Below are positions 21,112 to 33,291 of a stretch of 64,000 nt of DNA, piece after piece. A program made the position numbers and the translations under genes. The notes below the pieces were generated by a model. That model ran no database searches, had not been told where the DNA came from, and worked only from the letters and a program-made list of their open reading frames with translations. How positions within the stretch are numbered: position 1 is the stretch's first letter; every line of letters begins with the position of its first letter. The stretch lies in the NCBI GenBank assembly GCA_963693285.1, contig OY848917.1, positions 6,520,118-6,584,117 on the forward strand, read 5' to 3'. This stretch comes from Xestospongia muta (taxonomy: Eukaryota; Porifera; Demospongiae; Haplosclerida; Petrosiidae).

Positions 21112-24100
21112 TTACCATTCTTCATACTGAAAAGAGTCATCATCTCTTAGCCGAGGCACCAGATTTCCTCGGGATCTAGCTCTGTTTTTATTAAATATTT
21201 TCTTGATCCTCTTGCATTTTCCATTAATAAAAATATATTGTACACACTTCCTGATACAACGAAAACGACTCAAAGATAAATAGCTATGATATAACAGAAT
21301 GGCAAAGAAGGTGACAAAGCTAACAACAATTATAATTTTTGTTATTGTTGTAATAGTACTTTCTGATGAGATATAGGCAAGATGTGTAATAAAATTGATC
21401 AATAAGAGTACCATAAACCACAAGTCTAATGCATTTAAAACCATACTTTTAAATGGTAAGAACACACCTTCTGCTAAAGTAAATGACCCCAATATAATAA
21501 GTGACAGTACAAGCTGTAGAGTCGTGTCACTACCTTGAAGAACAGCATTTACAATGTAGATAAGGAACAAAACTATTAACCTTAAACCAAACCAGTATCT
21601 TAAATTGTCTTTGTAAGGTCCATGAATAGCATCAATAAATGGACGAAAATATTTGGAAATGAAATTACTCCTCAGCATTTTAACCCCAAACAATCCAACC
21701 AATGTAAAAGGAACAATGAAGAGAGATAGAACTGCAACACTAACACATAGTAACACAATGTGGAAAGGATTTTGACCATAAAGGACACTGCCATCACTAA
21801 ACCAAACCAGTAATTCACCAGAACTATTAGTGCTATTATAATAAATGTATGCTGGTGTGAGAACAAGTAATGATATAGATAAAACATCTGAATAGGAGAT
21901 GTACATTAATGTTACAAGTACTTGTACAGAGGACCCAACAATAAAGTTAGCAATCCTGGTAGAACATCGACTTAACAAGACAATGACAGCAACTATTAGC
22001 CAAAAATACAGTGGGAAAACATACAATATAGCAGTCTTCTTTAGCTCATTGAGATTATTTGTTATACACACAGGTATATTCCATTGATATTTGATGGTAG
22101 TAAGCAAATACACCATATATCGTAAAAGCATGTTCTTCATGCCCACTTCAGTAGATGGTATAGCATATGGCCATATAATATTTAGCCAAAATATGAAGCC
22201 TCCAAGTGTACCCAAGTCAATTGTCAATCTCAAACTAAACAACACTAATACATACACTATACCACCTACTATACCAAATGATATAGCAAGTACAGAATGT
22301 AGTGTATTAGAACATTGGTAACAATCAGTGCTCCCTAAGACAATACTGTAGCCCTCTTTACATTGACCACATAGCCATCCCATACGATATCCACTACACA
22401 TAATATCAGGCTGTGTTATATTAATAGTTGTATATGGTAGACAGTATCCAGGAGGACAATGTTCAGTACAAGCGATGATAGTTCCATTATCTACAACACC
22501 AAGCCATGATGAATGAGATGGAATATTTATTGTTGTATTATTGATGTTACATTGTGTAATACCAAATCTTTTTAGAAATGAACTACATACACATGCTTTG
22601 CTCTTACTACTGTATATAAATCCTGATGGACAACTTTGAGATATCATTTCAATTCTATTTGTAGGAATATACCCCAGGACCCCAAAGTGTAAATACATTA
22701 TACCACTAATTATGTTTTCTGAAAAGATGGTAAAATATAAAGATGTACAATTTTTGCTATAGACAGGTTGAAGTTGTTGTTTAACAGGTAATAAATGTGT
22801 TATGTCCACTAAGTGTGTATGGCGGCTATGATTAGACCAATATTTCTCAGATATAGTCAATATGGTAGAAACTTGAGCATACGTTGGATTACCATTTAGA
22901 TCATAAGCTTTTAAACCAATCGTTATGGTTTCACCAGGATATACTTTGATCTGGTCATTATTTTCAATGTTATTGATATTACAACGATGAGTTTTAACAG
23001 CTAGTGAAGATATTTGACTAAACAAAGGATCATTACCTTTTGCTTCAAAGCGAAATAACTTTTGATATATATGAGTAGAATTTATTTCTTTTATGTACAA
23101 CTGTTGACAGTCATACAATGGAGACATGTAGATTGAACTTCCAGCCAAAATGGCTGTGTTGTTTTTAAAGATCAATTTAGCATTTATTTGGAAGATGTTC
23201 TGACTTACTACTTGAATAGCACATAGTGGTTTGGTAGTGGGCAGACTTCTTTCAATGTGTGAATAAATTGCACCACCATAAAAAGAAGCATGGTTATTAA
23301 TAAAAGATGCAGTACTTGAATCATGAATAAAGAGATATGATGACAAGTCAAGTCGGATAGCAGCTCCATGACTAGCTTTGTTGTTATTAAAAAATAGTGT
23401 ACCATTTAAATGAATATCACTGTTATATGCTTGTATTACTGAGCCTGTAACTTGTTCAAAAATGTTATTTTCTCCATTGAAATAAACTGATTTGATATTA
23501 AAGAAAACTATTTTGCCAATATTAAGAGCTGTGTTTAACGATGAACTTTTAGCATAAACATTGATAGAATTGAAAAATAGTTGCAAGTTTTTTTGTTTTT
23601 TTCTTGATTCAGAGAGAATAAATGGATTTCTAATTCCAACGTAAAATTGAAGATACTCTAAATTATTTAGGTGTATTCTGAGATTAACAGACTCAGCAGT
23701 TGATAAAATATGTATAATTGAGTGATTATATTGATTTGAAGTAATATAAGGGTTAAAATCATTATTAGTATAATGATGTGCAGCATGACTATCAAAAATT
23801 TGACTATCCATAATAGTTAATATATCCCATGCTGCATGATGAGTGTTTATATCATTAAAAGTTGTAGTGACCATACAGCCTATTCTAAATAGGTCAATAT
23901 TTCCATGATATAGATTATGATGAAATATAGAGCTAATTACTGTAACAGAAGCATTGTCAATTGGTGCATCACTAAAAATAATTGCTAAACCATCAAAGAC
24001 ACCACCAACATCTTCATACCAATATCCATGTGACAATAGTACATTAGCACTGTAGTTTCCTACACTAAAGATAACTGTCATACCAGCTGCAAATGAACTA

Positions 24101-24861
24101 ATTGCTTTAGGCTCTTTACCATCAACTTGAGCTGCAATGTTAATATCAGTATATGGTACAAAATTATAATTGCCTCTTATTACTGTCTTGTTTACAAGTA
24201 CATGTGCTACTAATACTTCTATTTTGTTGTACAAATTACTAAAGTACAATATAAGTCCTGATCCACCACAACTAGTAAGCACTTTTTTAGAACACTGAGC
24301 ACTTCCAGACGTTAAAGTGATGTTGACATTGTTAAGGGTAAGATTGTTATTGATATTAATTAAAAGAATAGCAAAACCATTATAGTTGTTAATGTTAACC
24401 CCAAACATCATGATATGAGAGGAATAACTGGCAAGCAATGTAACTGACTGACCCTCATGAAAATAGAAAGCTGTATCATTAGGATATAGAGTACTAGTTG
24501 ATGGCATAGGTCCTCCACACTGTGTTATATGTACATTTTCAATCATCAACCCACTAACATTATAAAAACCAAAGCCAACAGATTCATAACTATTATTATA
24601 ATGTCTGCAAGTGATAATAGCAGGAGTTATTGATGTACTACGTAAAGTGATATTTGAGATATTACTCACCAAACAAAACGAACCTGAAGATAGGATGTGG
24701 TTTATATTAGGAGAAAGGAGTAGCTGAGTGTCTGGTAGAAGATGATGATCTGGATCACAGAGGAATTTATTTAGATCACCAGGTTTTCGTAGTAAATGAA
24801 TGTGAGACAGATTTAGTCTTGAACTGGACAGTAGTAACAGAAACAACAGCACAAGAACCAT
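21112..24861 (-). CDS. Receptor copy 3: beta-helix / Cys-rich / multi-pass membrane protein (1,249 aa)
   Basis: Intact single-exon paralog beginning MVLVLLFLLLLSSSRLNLS (signal peptide). It has the family core (GFGFYNVSGLMIENVHITQC), GGAI repeat (NHASFYGGAIYSHIE), Cys-rich module with a variant (CSGYRMGWLCGQC, where others have CRGN), hydrophobic segments and the tail PRLRDDDSFQYEEW. Its middle section (SINVYAKSSSLNTALNIGK) and its tail (QYIFINGKCKRIKKIF) are closely matched only by copy 4. Two extra small differences from the paralogs are SHSSWLGV (one Ser added) and SENIISGIM. Cell-surface protein of unknown ligand and function. Confidence 0.93.
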   Translation of the reverse strand: MVLVLLFLLLLSSSRLNLSHIHLLRKPGDLNKFLCDPDHHLLPDTQLLLSPNINHILSSGSFCLVSNISNITLRSTSITPAIITCRHYNNSYESVGFGFYNVSGLMIENVHITQCGGPMPSTSTLYPNDTAFYFHEGQSVTLLASYSSHIMMFGVNINNYNGFAILLININNNLTLNNVNITLTSGSAQCSKKVLTSCGGSGLILYFSNLYNKIEVLVAHVLVNKTVIRGNYNFVPYTDINIAAQVDGKEPKAISSFAAGMTVIFSVGNYSANVLLSHGYWYEDVGGVFDGLAIIFSDAPIDNASVTVISSIFHHNLYHGNIDLFRIGCMVTTTFNDINTHHAAWDILTIMDSQIFDSHAAHHYTNNDFNPYITSNQYNHSIIHILSTAESVNLRIHLNNLEYLQFYVGIRNPFILSESRKKQKNLQLFFNSINVYAKSSSLNTALNIGKIVFFNIKSVYFNGENNIFEQVTGSVIQAYNSDIHLNGTLFFNNNKASHGAAIRLDLSSYLFIHDSSTASFINNHASFYGGAIYSHIERSLPTTKPLCAIQVVSQNIFQINAKLIFKNNTAILAGSSIYMSPLYDCQQLYIKEINSTHIYQKLFRFEAKGNDPLFSQISSLAVKTHRCNINNIENNDQIKVYPGETITIGLKAYDLNGNPTYAQVSTILTISEKYWSNHSRHTHLVDITHLLPVKQQLQPVYSKNCTSLYFTIFSENIISGIMYLHFGVLGYIPTNRIEMISQSCPSGFIYSSKSKACVCSSFLKRFGITQCNINNTTINIPSHSSWLGVVDNGTIIACTEHCPPGYCLPYTTINITQPDIMCSGYRMGWLCGQCKEGYSIVLGSTDCYQCSNTLHSVLAISFGIVGGIVYVLVLFSLRLTIDLGTLGGFIFWLNIIWPYAIPSTEVGMKNMLLRYMVYLLTTIKYQWNIPVCITNNLNELKKTAILYVFPLYFWLIVAVIVLLSRCSTRIANFIVGSSVQVLVTLMYISYSDVLSISLLVLTPAYIYYNSTNSSGELLVWFSDGSVLYGQNPFHIVLLCVSVAVLSLFIVPFTLVGLFGVKMLRSNFISKYFRPFIDAIHGPYKDNLRYWFGLRLIVLFLIYIVNAVLQGSDTTLQLVLSLIILGSFTLAEGVFLPFKSMVLNALDLWFMVLLLINFITHLAYISSESTITTITKIIIVVSFVTFFAILLYHSYLSLSRFRCIRKCVQYIFINGKCKRIKKIFNKNRARSRGNLVPRLRDDDSFQYEEW

Positions 24862-26007
24862 TGTCTTATTTGTGTTTTACTAGCTGTATAAACTGATTAG
24901 TTCTGATAGTCTTGTTTTGTGTCTATCTGTTTAGGTGTAAGCATTTTCATTTATTTATGGAAGTTAGATACTATAACAAAATTCCTATGACATCATTTTG
25001 TAAGCAATTATCCATTATGACAGTATTTTAAGCTAATTTGATTGTTTGTCATTAAATGTTGTTGATGTTTTTGACTTCATTGATAACAAACATTTTCAAA
25101 TGTAAACATACTATGTTTTCATAGAAGAAAGGTAAACTGTCAATAAATCAATAGAGTGGTGTTTGTTCAACTAAAATAATTGTTCGAATTTTTAAAATTT
25201 GTTCAACAAAAATATTTACTTTAAAACTATAAATTAGTAACAGTCTCTGATATATAGTCTGGTGGATCCTCTTGAGAGTTCCTCTTGATCAAATTGGTTA
25301 CTTCTTATAAGTGACAAAAGTGTAAATATTGATGGTTTGGTCTTATGAGTACTATGAGAGTTGGGGGATTCTTGGTCAGATCTATATTATAGATATGAAG
25401 GTAACATCATGTCAATTGTAGAATATGTTTGTGGAGTATTGTCATTATAAAACTGAGAGGCAACATTAGAGTGTCTAGATGAAGGATAACATTGTCTCAA
25501 TCAAATGTCTTGAGTCTGCTTGTTTTGATGTAATTAGTATCATCTAGATATATAAATTAGCTATTACAACAAAAGTCCCATGACAGGACTTTGTAAACAA
25601 CTGTCCATTATCACAGTATTTTAAGGAAATTTTTGATGTTATTTTGTATTAAGGATGTAAATATTAACAGCTTGTTAACATGATAACATGTTAGTACAAT
25701 AACATTAGAGTCATTTGGAAGTGTACACAATCAGTAGTTACATGTTGTTTACTGATAATTCTATGCTATTCCAGAATATTCTACACAACAATACACAGGA
25801 TATACAGTTAAACCTAATATATACAATTAAACGTAATAGTACAAAGTGTACAATTATAAAATATAAAGTGGAAGCAACAAAAAAATCTAAAATATTCTGA
25901 GAATTCTAGGCATCTCTACTAGTCTGCTATATTCTTGTACAACTGATGCCCAATAGCATAGTGCTAGTCTGAAGGGCAAAAACAAACAAACAACAATCAG
26001 ACACTAT

Positions 26008-26099
<92 letters not shown>

Positions 26100-27450
26100 C
26101 TGTAGATATATATACTTAAAATATAATTAGCTATTAAACACATATATGTCCACTCAGTAGCTCAAGTTCACTATAGCTATTGGTATGGTCTATTAGTACA
26201 TCTACAATATAATACAATTCTATAGATCAAAATAACTTATTTTCACTGTCATATCTCTTGTCATTATCATCCCTATTATCTCCACTCCCACCAAGATGTA
26301 TATATCATGTACCTGTAAAATGTATATTTACTTATTTAGAGGAAGACATTTGATTGTAAAGTTTTATGGCCTTACTACTAATTATGCGATAAAATTCAAT
26401 TCCAAAGATAAAAATAGCTTGTTCTTACTTTCATACACATCTCTCATGTCTCTGCTGTAAGTAATACCGTCTTATATAAGCTAGGCATTATGACAAATGT
26501 CCCATTGCAGGATTTTGTAAACAACTGTCCATTATGACAGTATTTTAAGTAAATTTTGATGTTATTGTGTATTAAGGATGTAAACATTAACTAACAGTTT
26601 GTCAACAGGCTAACATGTTAGTAAAATAACATCAGAGCCTTTCGGAGGTTTACAGAATCAGTAGTTGCATGTTATTTAGTGATAATCTACACTATTCCAG
26701 AATATTCCACACAACAATACAGAGGATATACAGTTAAACCTAATATATACAATTAAACCTAATAGTATAAAGTGTACAATTATAAAAAATTAAGTGGAAA
26801 ACACAAAAGGTCTAAACAGTTGTGGAACATTCTAGCAGTCTCTACTAGTCTGCCACATTTTTTTAGCTTTTAAACACATATGCCCCCTCAGTATTTCAAG
26901 TTCACTATGGCTATTTGTATAGTCTTATTACTACATCTGCAATATAATACAAATTTCAAAGATGAAATAACGTATTCTTACTCTTATCTCTATTGTCATC
27001 ATCATCCTTGCTATATCCACTCCCAACAAGATGCATATGTCATGCATAGACCACATCTATTTTATTTTTAGAGGAAATGTTTTGATTGTGAAATTTTGTG
27101 ATCTTTCTACTACATATGAAATAAAATACAAAGATGGAAATAACTTGTTCTTACTTTCATATGCATCGCTCTTATCTCCAATCCCTTCAATAGTTATGTT
27201 AAACCACGCCTCTTTAGAGGAAGAATATTAATTCCAAAGTTTCTTGGGGGTGAATTATATATTCACGTCCTTTTTATTTCGTGTTTCTTTAATTTATAAG
27301 CTTCGTGCTATAGGTAAGCAGGTTTAGTTCCTTTAGATTATGTTATTTCTCTTCTTCTCTCTCTTTCGTTCTCTCTCTCTCTTGTAAATGTATTACTATA
27401 GGCTGTAGTAACTAGTGCTAAAATTATATGTCCAAAACATCTATAACCTA
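24862..27450 (-). promoter_or_regulatory. 5' flank of copy 3: class 2 promoter, deleted proximally, with two distal module copies
   Basis: The proximal class 2 module starts normally (about 24950-25040), but after AAGCTAATTTG jumps to TTGTTTGTCATTAAATGTTG, text found about 0.5 kb farther out in copy 2, so about 0.5 kb is deleted here. Two tandem distal modules follow (about 25550-25900 and 26470-26840; both with TTGTAAACAACTGTCCATTA and CAGTTAAACCTAATATATAC). A (TA)n(GA)n microsatellite lies at about 26010-26095. The flank ends with GGGGGTGAATTATATATTCAC and a CT-rich run near 27240-27390. No gene is seen. Confidence 0.6.
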
Positions 27451-27479
27451 CCAACGATAGTATCTCTGAGTAAAACATA

Positions 27480-27848
27480 AACTTACTCTCTTACTCAATC
27501 CTTGCTAAACTTCTCCACTAAGGTCATCAAAACTTCCTCATAGTCAATTCATTTATGATAAAGTTAATAGATTCATCTTGTCTCCACTGAACGACAGTCC
27601 ATCCTATCAGAGCTAATAATATAGATACTATTAGTAGTATTACCTGACTCTAATTATTCCTTACAATCTTTTAGTAGACCTGACAAATGTAGATTTAAAC
27701 ATAAAGACAATAGATACATGTGCAGGAAATTTGTTTTTAGAGAGGGTTCATGTTGTTAAGTGTTACAGTCATCCTTACAGTGAGATGATCCCTGTCCTAC
27801 ACTAATAATATCTGGAGTTAGTAACACTAAAAACAAGAAAACTGCCAT
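27480..27848 (-). pseudogene. FReD (fibrinogen-related) gene relic 1: signal exon and broken domain exon
   Basis: A minus-strand ATG at 27848 opens a 30-codon frame (MAVFLFLVLLTPDIISVGQG) that looks like a signal peptide, stopping at 27756. A possible donor (GAGTCAG/GTAATA) lies near 27645. Below it, about 27620-27500, the text GWTVVQWRQDESINFI and NELTMRKF resembles the start of a fibrinogen C-terminal domain (GWTVFQRRQDGS...), then hits stops. Order and strand fit one decayed gene. The 5' flank of copy 3 ends against its 3' side. Confidence 0.55.
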
Positions 27849-27859
27849 TGTAGCTAGCT

Positions 27860-28437
27860 TATTGATTGATTACTAACTGTTTAAAACTGAAGTATTTCTA
27901 TTATTACATTATGTCAGTATTTTACTATATTATAATGTGTCATGTTGAACTATAATGATATTTAGTGATATGTACAAGTTTAATAGATCATTACCTACTG
28001 ATCAGTAACCTTATTGAATTAAAGATTAATGTTCTGGTAAACAATTGACCATGAAATATCAAATTAGTAGTTAGCAAGCAGGGTTATCCTCAAGGTTGAA
28101 TAGATTGATAGATGATTGAAGATGAATGAATGTATAGATGAATGAAAATATGGATGTTTGCATAGATGAACAGATGTACCAAAGAATGGATGAAAAAATA
28201 GACAGATGAATGCATGGAGTCAATAATAACATTTATTGATCTTATTTCTTTTACATACATATACACAGATATAATATGATCAGGAGTCAAGTGAACTCTT
28301 CACAAAGTGTGATAATGTTACTACAACACATTAATAAGCAGTTTATTAACTATTAAAATTGTTGAAACTGTGTTATAATTATTGTTTATGCAATAAACTT
28401 TTAACTAAACCATTATATTAGGTAAAATTAATAAACA
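27860..28437. other. Intergenic DNA between FReD relics
   Basis: AT-rich, with degenerate ATGGATG/ATGAATG short repeats at about 28095-28215 and a stretch shared with 7.6-7.88 kb. No coding signal seen. Confidence 0.5.
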
Positions 28438-28987
28438 TCAGTATCTGTAGTAGCTAGTTGTGATCATTTTAGTAAATATGATAGGGTCATATTCTTTCCA
28501 TGGTAACCAATGAATTGAATAATAATGATCCAATAAACTATCATTATAACGACTATTTAGAATAGAAACTTCTGGATAACAACTATGAAACCACTAACCA
28601 CTTTTGAAAGATATAACACAGTTACCACCATCAATACTATTATCTTCTTTGTTTGTAAACTTTATTCCAATATGTATGTGCTCCCATACCATCTGAAACA
28701 TTACCTGAATAACCAGGAGTTGGTTCATTGCATTGTTTCCAACACTAAAACATGAGTTTTTAGTGAATGACTTCTCTTAATCAAAGCATTTCAAGTCTGC
28801 TTGAAGTGTATTTGGAGATGAAATATTAGTCAGACAATGTACTTTACCAAATCCTAGCCAAGATTCTTTAATAAGGTTATCAAAACCTTTCAGACAGTCA
28901 GTCCAATTAGGATAAAAGTCAACAGATCCATCTTGTCTTCTCTGAAACATAGTCCACCTTCCACTATCAGTCTCCATATCACAACAT
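28438..28987 (-). pseudogene. FReD (fibrinogen-related) gene relic 2: most of the C-terminal domain, disrupted
   Basis: After an acceptor-like CTTCTAATAG the frame reads CCDMETDSGRWTMFQRRQDG, DFYPNWTDCLKGFDNL, SWLGFGKVHCLT and LQADLKCFD, then a stop. Lower down, YSGNVSDGMG, then after a frame change FTNKEDNSIDGGNCVISFKS, a TAG, WFHSCYP, and HWLPWKEYDPIIFTKM. These are the successive landmarks of a fibrinogen C-terminal domain (ETDGGGWTVFQRR, GGNCA, WW, W-WKG-Y). The stop falls where the family has the first Trp of its WW pair. At least one stop, one frameshift and one nonsense change make it non-functional. Intact FReDs are secreted lectin-like recognition domains. Confidence 0.82.
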
Positions 28988-29016
28988 CTATTAGAAGATA
29001 TATATATAGGGTACAA

Positions 29017-30085
29017 TACATATATTATTTATTACCTCATTATTATTTGAAAGGATCATAGGATTAAATATGATTGTCATTTCATTCTAACATTATCCTA
29101 TATTTTACGTTGTACTATACTTGCCATGTCAACTTACCTATTAATATGCAAGATAAAACAGATTTTAACTACAAAAACTTTTGCATTTGCTCTAAAGGAG
29201 CTCTTATAGTTCTGGCAACCAGCATCTTGAAAACAATCACTACTACTATATAAGGATATCTTTTCACAGATTTCAGCACTCACTTTTCACACTATTTTCA
29301 TTGCCTATGTTTACAATGATAGAAGAAACTGCCCTTTTAACTATACAGGAATTGATTTTGCTGGATCCTATACATTGAGGTCACAGATCAATATTAAGTA
29401 TCAATCTATCTATATACATGTACATCTTTTGCAGTCAGGTTAGAGAGAGTACCTAATTTGACAGCTCAGGCATTTGTCCAATGCTTTAAGAGATTCACAG
29501 TAAGGAGATGTTTTTCTTGTAAGCTCATCTTGGACAATCCTTATAAATTTAATGCAGACAAGAAGGTTATTCTCTATATTGTGTGACCCTATCATGCATC
29601 AATGTTTCTCAGATGTATGAATGGATTCTACTTTAATTTAGAGAGCCTGGCCATACTATATAGCTACTGTAAAGGTGATGCATGGTTGTGATTACTGTTG
29701 TTAAGTAAAGTTAACAAAAAAGAGATCTGCATATGTATCAGCATATTGATACTGTTAGCATTAATGTTGTCTGGTTGAGCCTTTTTGTCATGAATTAGGA
29801 GTTAGTCACACCAACACCACTAGCTTCCAACTTTACATTCCATCTGTAATATAAATAGAATTTTTTTTAACAATGTTTACCTGTTTTGCTAATTTTATAA
29901 AGTATTTGAACATTAACTTTTGATAGTTTCGCAAAGATAAATATTTACAATATCAAAAACCCTTGTAATTGTTAAAAAGGCAAGTAACTAAGTATTTACT
30001 ATATGCTAAAGGTTAATAAAATATATAAAAATGTACTAAAATATACTAACACAATAAAAATACAAAGAATAATCACTAAACGTTT
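29017..30085. other. Intergenic DNA, no gene recognised
   Basis: AT-rich, single-copy within this window as far as I can see by eye. No long reading frame. It may hold unrecognised upstream exons of FReD relic 2, but nothing is supportable. Confidence 0.4.
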
Positions 30086-30463
30086 TTAGGTAACGTTTTC
30101 TGTTGCTAAATGTGTGTGTAAACAGTAAACAATTATTAATATCCCTACATATAGCAGAGACCCAGATATGTCAGTTGTATTGCTAGCACATATGGTGCCA
30201 TGAAAAAATACAAGAATGCTATTAGAATCAAAAGTAACTTGAAAGATGCAATATACTTTTATCGATAATAAATCTATAATATTCGTAGCATTGTTATTTA
30301 TAGACAATGTAGCTGTATAATGAAACAATACCAGAAAACTATTCCCAGGAAATGAAATTCCACCACTTTTGTTGCTAGTATTATTAACAGAAGAGTTGTT
30401 TATGCCTTTGATAATAATTACTGAGTCTATAACTAGAGTTTCATTTACATCATTTTTTTTCAT
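30086..30463 (-). CDS. Possible small secreted or membrane protein, or repeat-derived frame (125 aa)
   Basis: An open frame on the minus strand with ATG at 30463. It is rich in N-x-S/T sites in its first half (NSSVNNTSNKS, SINNNATN) and has a hydrophobic stretch near the end (SLLYVGILIIVYCL). I recognise no family. About 125 bp of it (LFHYTATLSINNNATN...FQVTFD) recurs at 16951-17080, where the frame is also open, so part of it is a dispersed repeat. There is no signal peptide at the start and no clear promoter. It could be an exon of a larger spliced gene. Confidence 0.3.
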   Translation of the reverse strand: MKKNDVNETLVIDSVIIIKGINNSSVNNTSNKSGGISFPGNSFLVLFHYTATLSINNNATNIIDLLSIKVYCIFQVTFDSNSILVFFHGTICASNTTDISGSLLYVGILIIVYCLHTHLATENVT

Positions 30464-31441
30464 TTAATCCACTTATAGTAACATTGTTTACTGAATACGA
30501 ACAAGAGCTAAGCAATCATCATGGTTATAGTATAATGATGAATTGTGAAAGGAATACACAATTGTTATGTTTACCATTAATGGTGAATAGTAATCTAGGA
30601 CTTTGTGTGTCTGTTATGTATAAGGACTCTATTCCTGCTAACTCATTGGCTCTTGCTATGGAATACTTAGATGTCTTTTCATTGGTATTTGTATTGTATA
30701 TATAACTTGTTTTTTTCTGTTGATTATTAGTATTGGTTGTCCAGACAATTATAAAGTCTGAAATGTCCCTTCACATCTATTACCTCTCTGCCTGAGACTT
30801 TGCAATAAATGTTCAGTGCATGTAACTGAACTTTTTTATTAGGTAGAGAGAGCTCATAAACAAGCCTTAACATCTAAAATTTTAGAATTAACATATTATT
30901 TTATTAATTCTTATTGCCAGCAATATCACCCCTTTTTCTTAATAAGTAAAGTATCAAGAGATTGATGGTAATAAAGCAATGATAACGAATATTTGTATAA
31001 TATGCTTATAGCTGCAATTCTAGTCGGCGCATGCTACCCTATAGGGTACAACTGTTGCATAACAGTTATATAATTCTATTATTAGAACTTTATTTTAGAA
31101 ATTAAAGGATAATGCTTAAATTAATGTTCTGTTAATGGTCTCTTGTCTCTTAACTATTCCTTAATGTTACTAATTACTGGTTAACAAAGCAATACAGAAT
31201 ATGGCAACTGAACCACATATCAGTATATTTTGTAAAAGTTTAGACATCGATGAAAGTTTCCATTAAAAAAATACAAGTGCACTCATTATGGGTCTTACAA
31301 ACAAAGACAAACATATGAAATCTTTTTTACAATAATGTTAAAAATGTATAAAACAAGAATGATTGCAATTTTCACAAAACACAACAAAACTTTGTGACCA
31401 CAATGTATTAATAAGATTTCATAATTGTATATAATTTACAG
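30464..31441. other. Intergenic DNA and 3' region of the 31.4 kb gene
   Basis: AT-rich. A 73-codon + strand frame at 30484-30705 has no recognisable features. Candidate minus-strand poly(A) signals lie within a few hundred bases of the stop at 31442. No other gene seen. Confidence 0.4.
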
Positions 31442-32914
31442 TTAGTCTTCATTGTCAGATAGCTTTTCTGTGTCATGTATATGCTGCATTTCAATATCAT
31501 CATTGTTGAGTAAAAGATATTTATTGTGAGTGGACATACTTGAAAAAACGTTTTTCATTGTCCAAGAGTAGAATCCAGCTGCAATAAAAGGGAAAAGGGA
31601 TGGCATCAATATTGCAATACCATCATGATGTGGATATATTGCCATGGTGATGAAATAAGTAGACATAAACAAAGATATAACCATGAATAAACTTCCAACG
31701 ATCATAGATTTTATACAGTGACTATTTGTTCTCATTTTTAGGACTATACTGAATAAGAAAATTCCACCAATGTACATGGTTACCTTGATAAAGAACCATG
31801 TTCCAATTCGTAGTGGATATGTAATCAACAATAGTGTGAACCATACACTGTGAAATAAGAGATACTGAAGAAACAAGGTAAAGATGAGAACAGAAAGAAA
31901 TAGGCAAAATGATGTGAATGAGTTACATTTTGAATGTTGAAGAGCTAGTCCTTTGTAAGTAGCATAAATATCAAGTAAAAAGAAGATTAACAGTGGTATT
32001 GGAAAAGGCAAAACTAACCACCAGTATGAGTTAGGTGAAAAGATGGTTAAGTCAATCACATTAATTACACAAGAGATAAATAAAAAATAGGCAGTACTGA
32101 CTGCAATCCCCCAGTATACAGACTTGTCAATCCATTTGACTTTATCATTCCTTGAAAGGTTTTCTTTTACAGGTAAAATGTTCAACTTGTTGATCGTGCT
32201 TGGAGTTATCATTAACATAATTGCCAATGAATAATGAACTAATGTTGCAAAACATATAATTAGAACTTGTAACATGGAGAAATCTTCATGACTATTTTGT
32301 AAAATTATTCTTTTGTTACCACTAATGAAAGCAGAATATCCTTGATGATTAAATGGCTGCACTGGAATTGATGTGAAATGTTGTAGCTACAAAATAAGTG
32401 ATAAAAGATAATTATTCTGATATATATAATGTCATACCTTTGCTATTAACTTGCTTAATAATCTCAAATCTTCACTACAAAGGGGATCAATCATTATATT
32501 AATTTTTCCATCAGCTGACAAGGATACTCCACTCATTAAAGAAATCATTCTTGGATCAACATACATCATTACAGCTGAATCTAACCACTGAAAGACATAA
32601 TCTGGTGTAGCATTTAATGAATTTCCTCCAATTGCATTTGGAAAGGAAGTAATGACATCATGATTTTCAGTAGAAGTATTGTAGTAGACATTGACTGTCA
32701 TCCACAGTGGAGGATTGTCATTCAGTGGGAAAAATCCATTATCAATACTCTCTATATTCAGCAGATTAGATTTTAGAGACATTTCTAGCTCATGATATGA
32801 GCTAATGCAGAAGTCATTAACAAAGTTGTATCCCATTCCTGATGAGGTGGAAGCACTGTTAATATTATTGATAAGAAACAATGCTGATAGTAGAAAATAG
32901 CGTTTATACTCCAT
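31442..32914 (-). CDS. Two-exon multi-pass membrane protein with GFFP ectodomain, member 1 (473 aa spliced)
   Basis: Exon 1 is 32914-32438 (159 codons) and exon 2 is 32386-31442. The 51 bp intron (32437-32387) has a GTATGA donor and TTTTGTAG acceptor in phase 0, placing AK/LQHF across the joint. Residues 1-~22 are a signal peptide; ~23-190 an ectodomain with SSYHELEMSL, IESIDNGFFPLND, a W-rich strand and a DPLC cysteine; ~195-434 hold about 7 hydrophobic segments (for example SMLQVLIICFATLVHYSLAI). The tail is acidic (KLSDNED). Its tandem neighbour at 33-35 kb has the same plan. I do not recognise a named family; similar FFPxN ectodomain proteins occur in sponges and cnidarians to my knowledge. 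Probably a surface receptor or transporter; function unknown. Confidence 0.8.
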
Positions 32915-33291
32915 TTTGTTCCGTTTAGAACTTTTGAAATGGATAAGATTTATTTATACTTACAGATCATGGGGGGGACAATACCAGGGTAATACCCTAA
33001 CAGTTGTGCAATATGTTTGACGTCACCAATGCAGCCACACCCATTCAATTATTATAACTTCTAGTAGCCACCATGGCAACTTTACAGTGCAATAAAACAT
33101 CCATTTGTACTTCGTTCAATTTTTTCAATAACGATTTATCTTCATTCATTTTCAAAATTAAAAATTGTTAGATTCAAACACAGTGACATTACTTTATAAT
33201 AGACTTTGTATGAAACATCCTTACAAAATATATTGTTTATACTTTTAATGATAAAAAATTAAAAATACAGCAAATCTTATGATGGTTTAAG
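32915..33291. promoter_or_regulatory. Intergenic promoter region with a CRE palindrome upstream of member 1
   Basis: TGACGTCA, a perfect cAMP-response-element palindrome, lies at 33018-33025, about 104 bp upstream of the member 1 start codon. A CCAAT (plus strand) follows at once at 33026-33030. The local sequence is less AT-rich than its surroundings. The element match is exact, but its use is inferred from position only. Confidence 0.45.

Noticed and set aside
33073..33171. 32-codon + strand frame with a perfect GCCACCATGG start context
   Set aside because: Too short, no homolog recognised, and it lies in the promoter region of the minus-strand gene. The context match may be chance.
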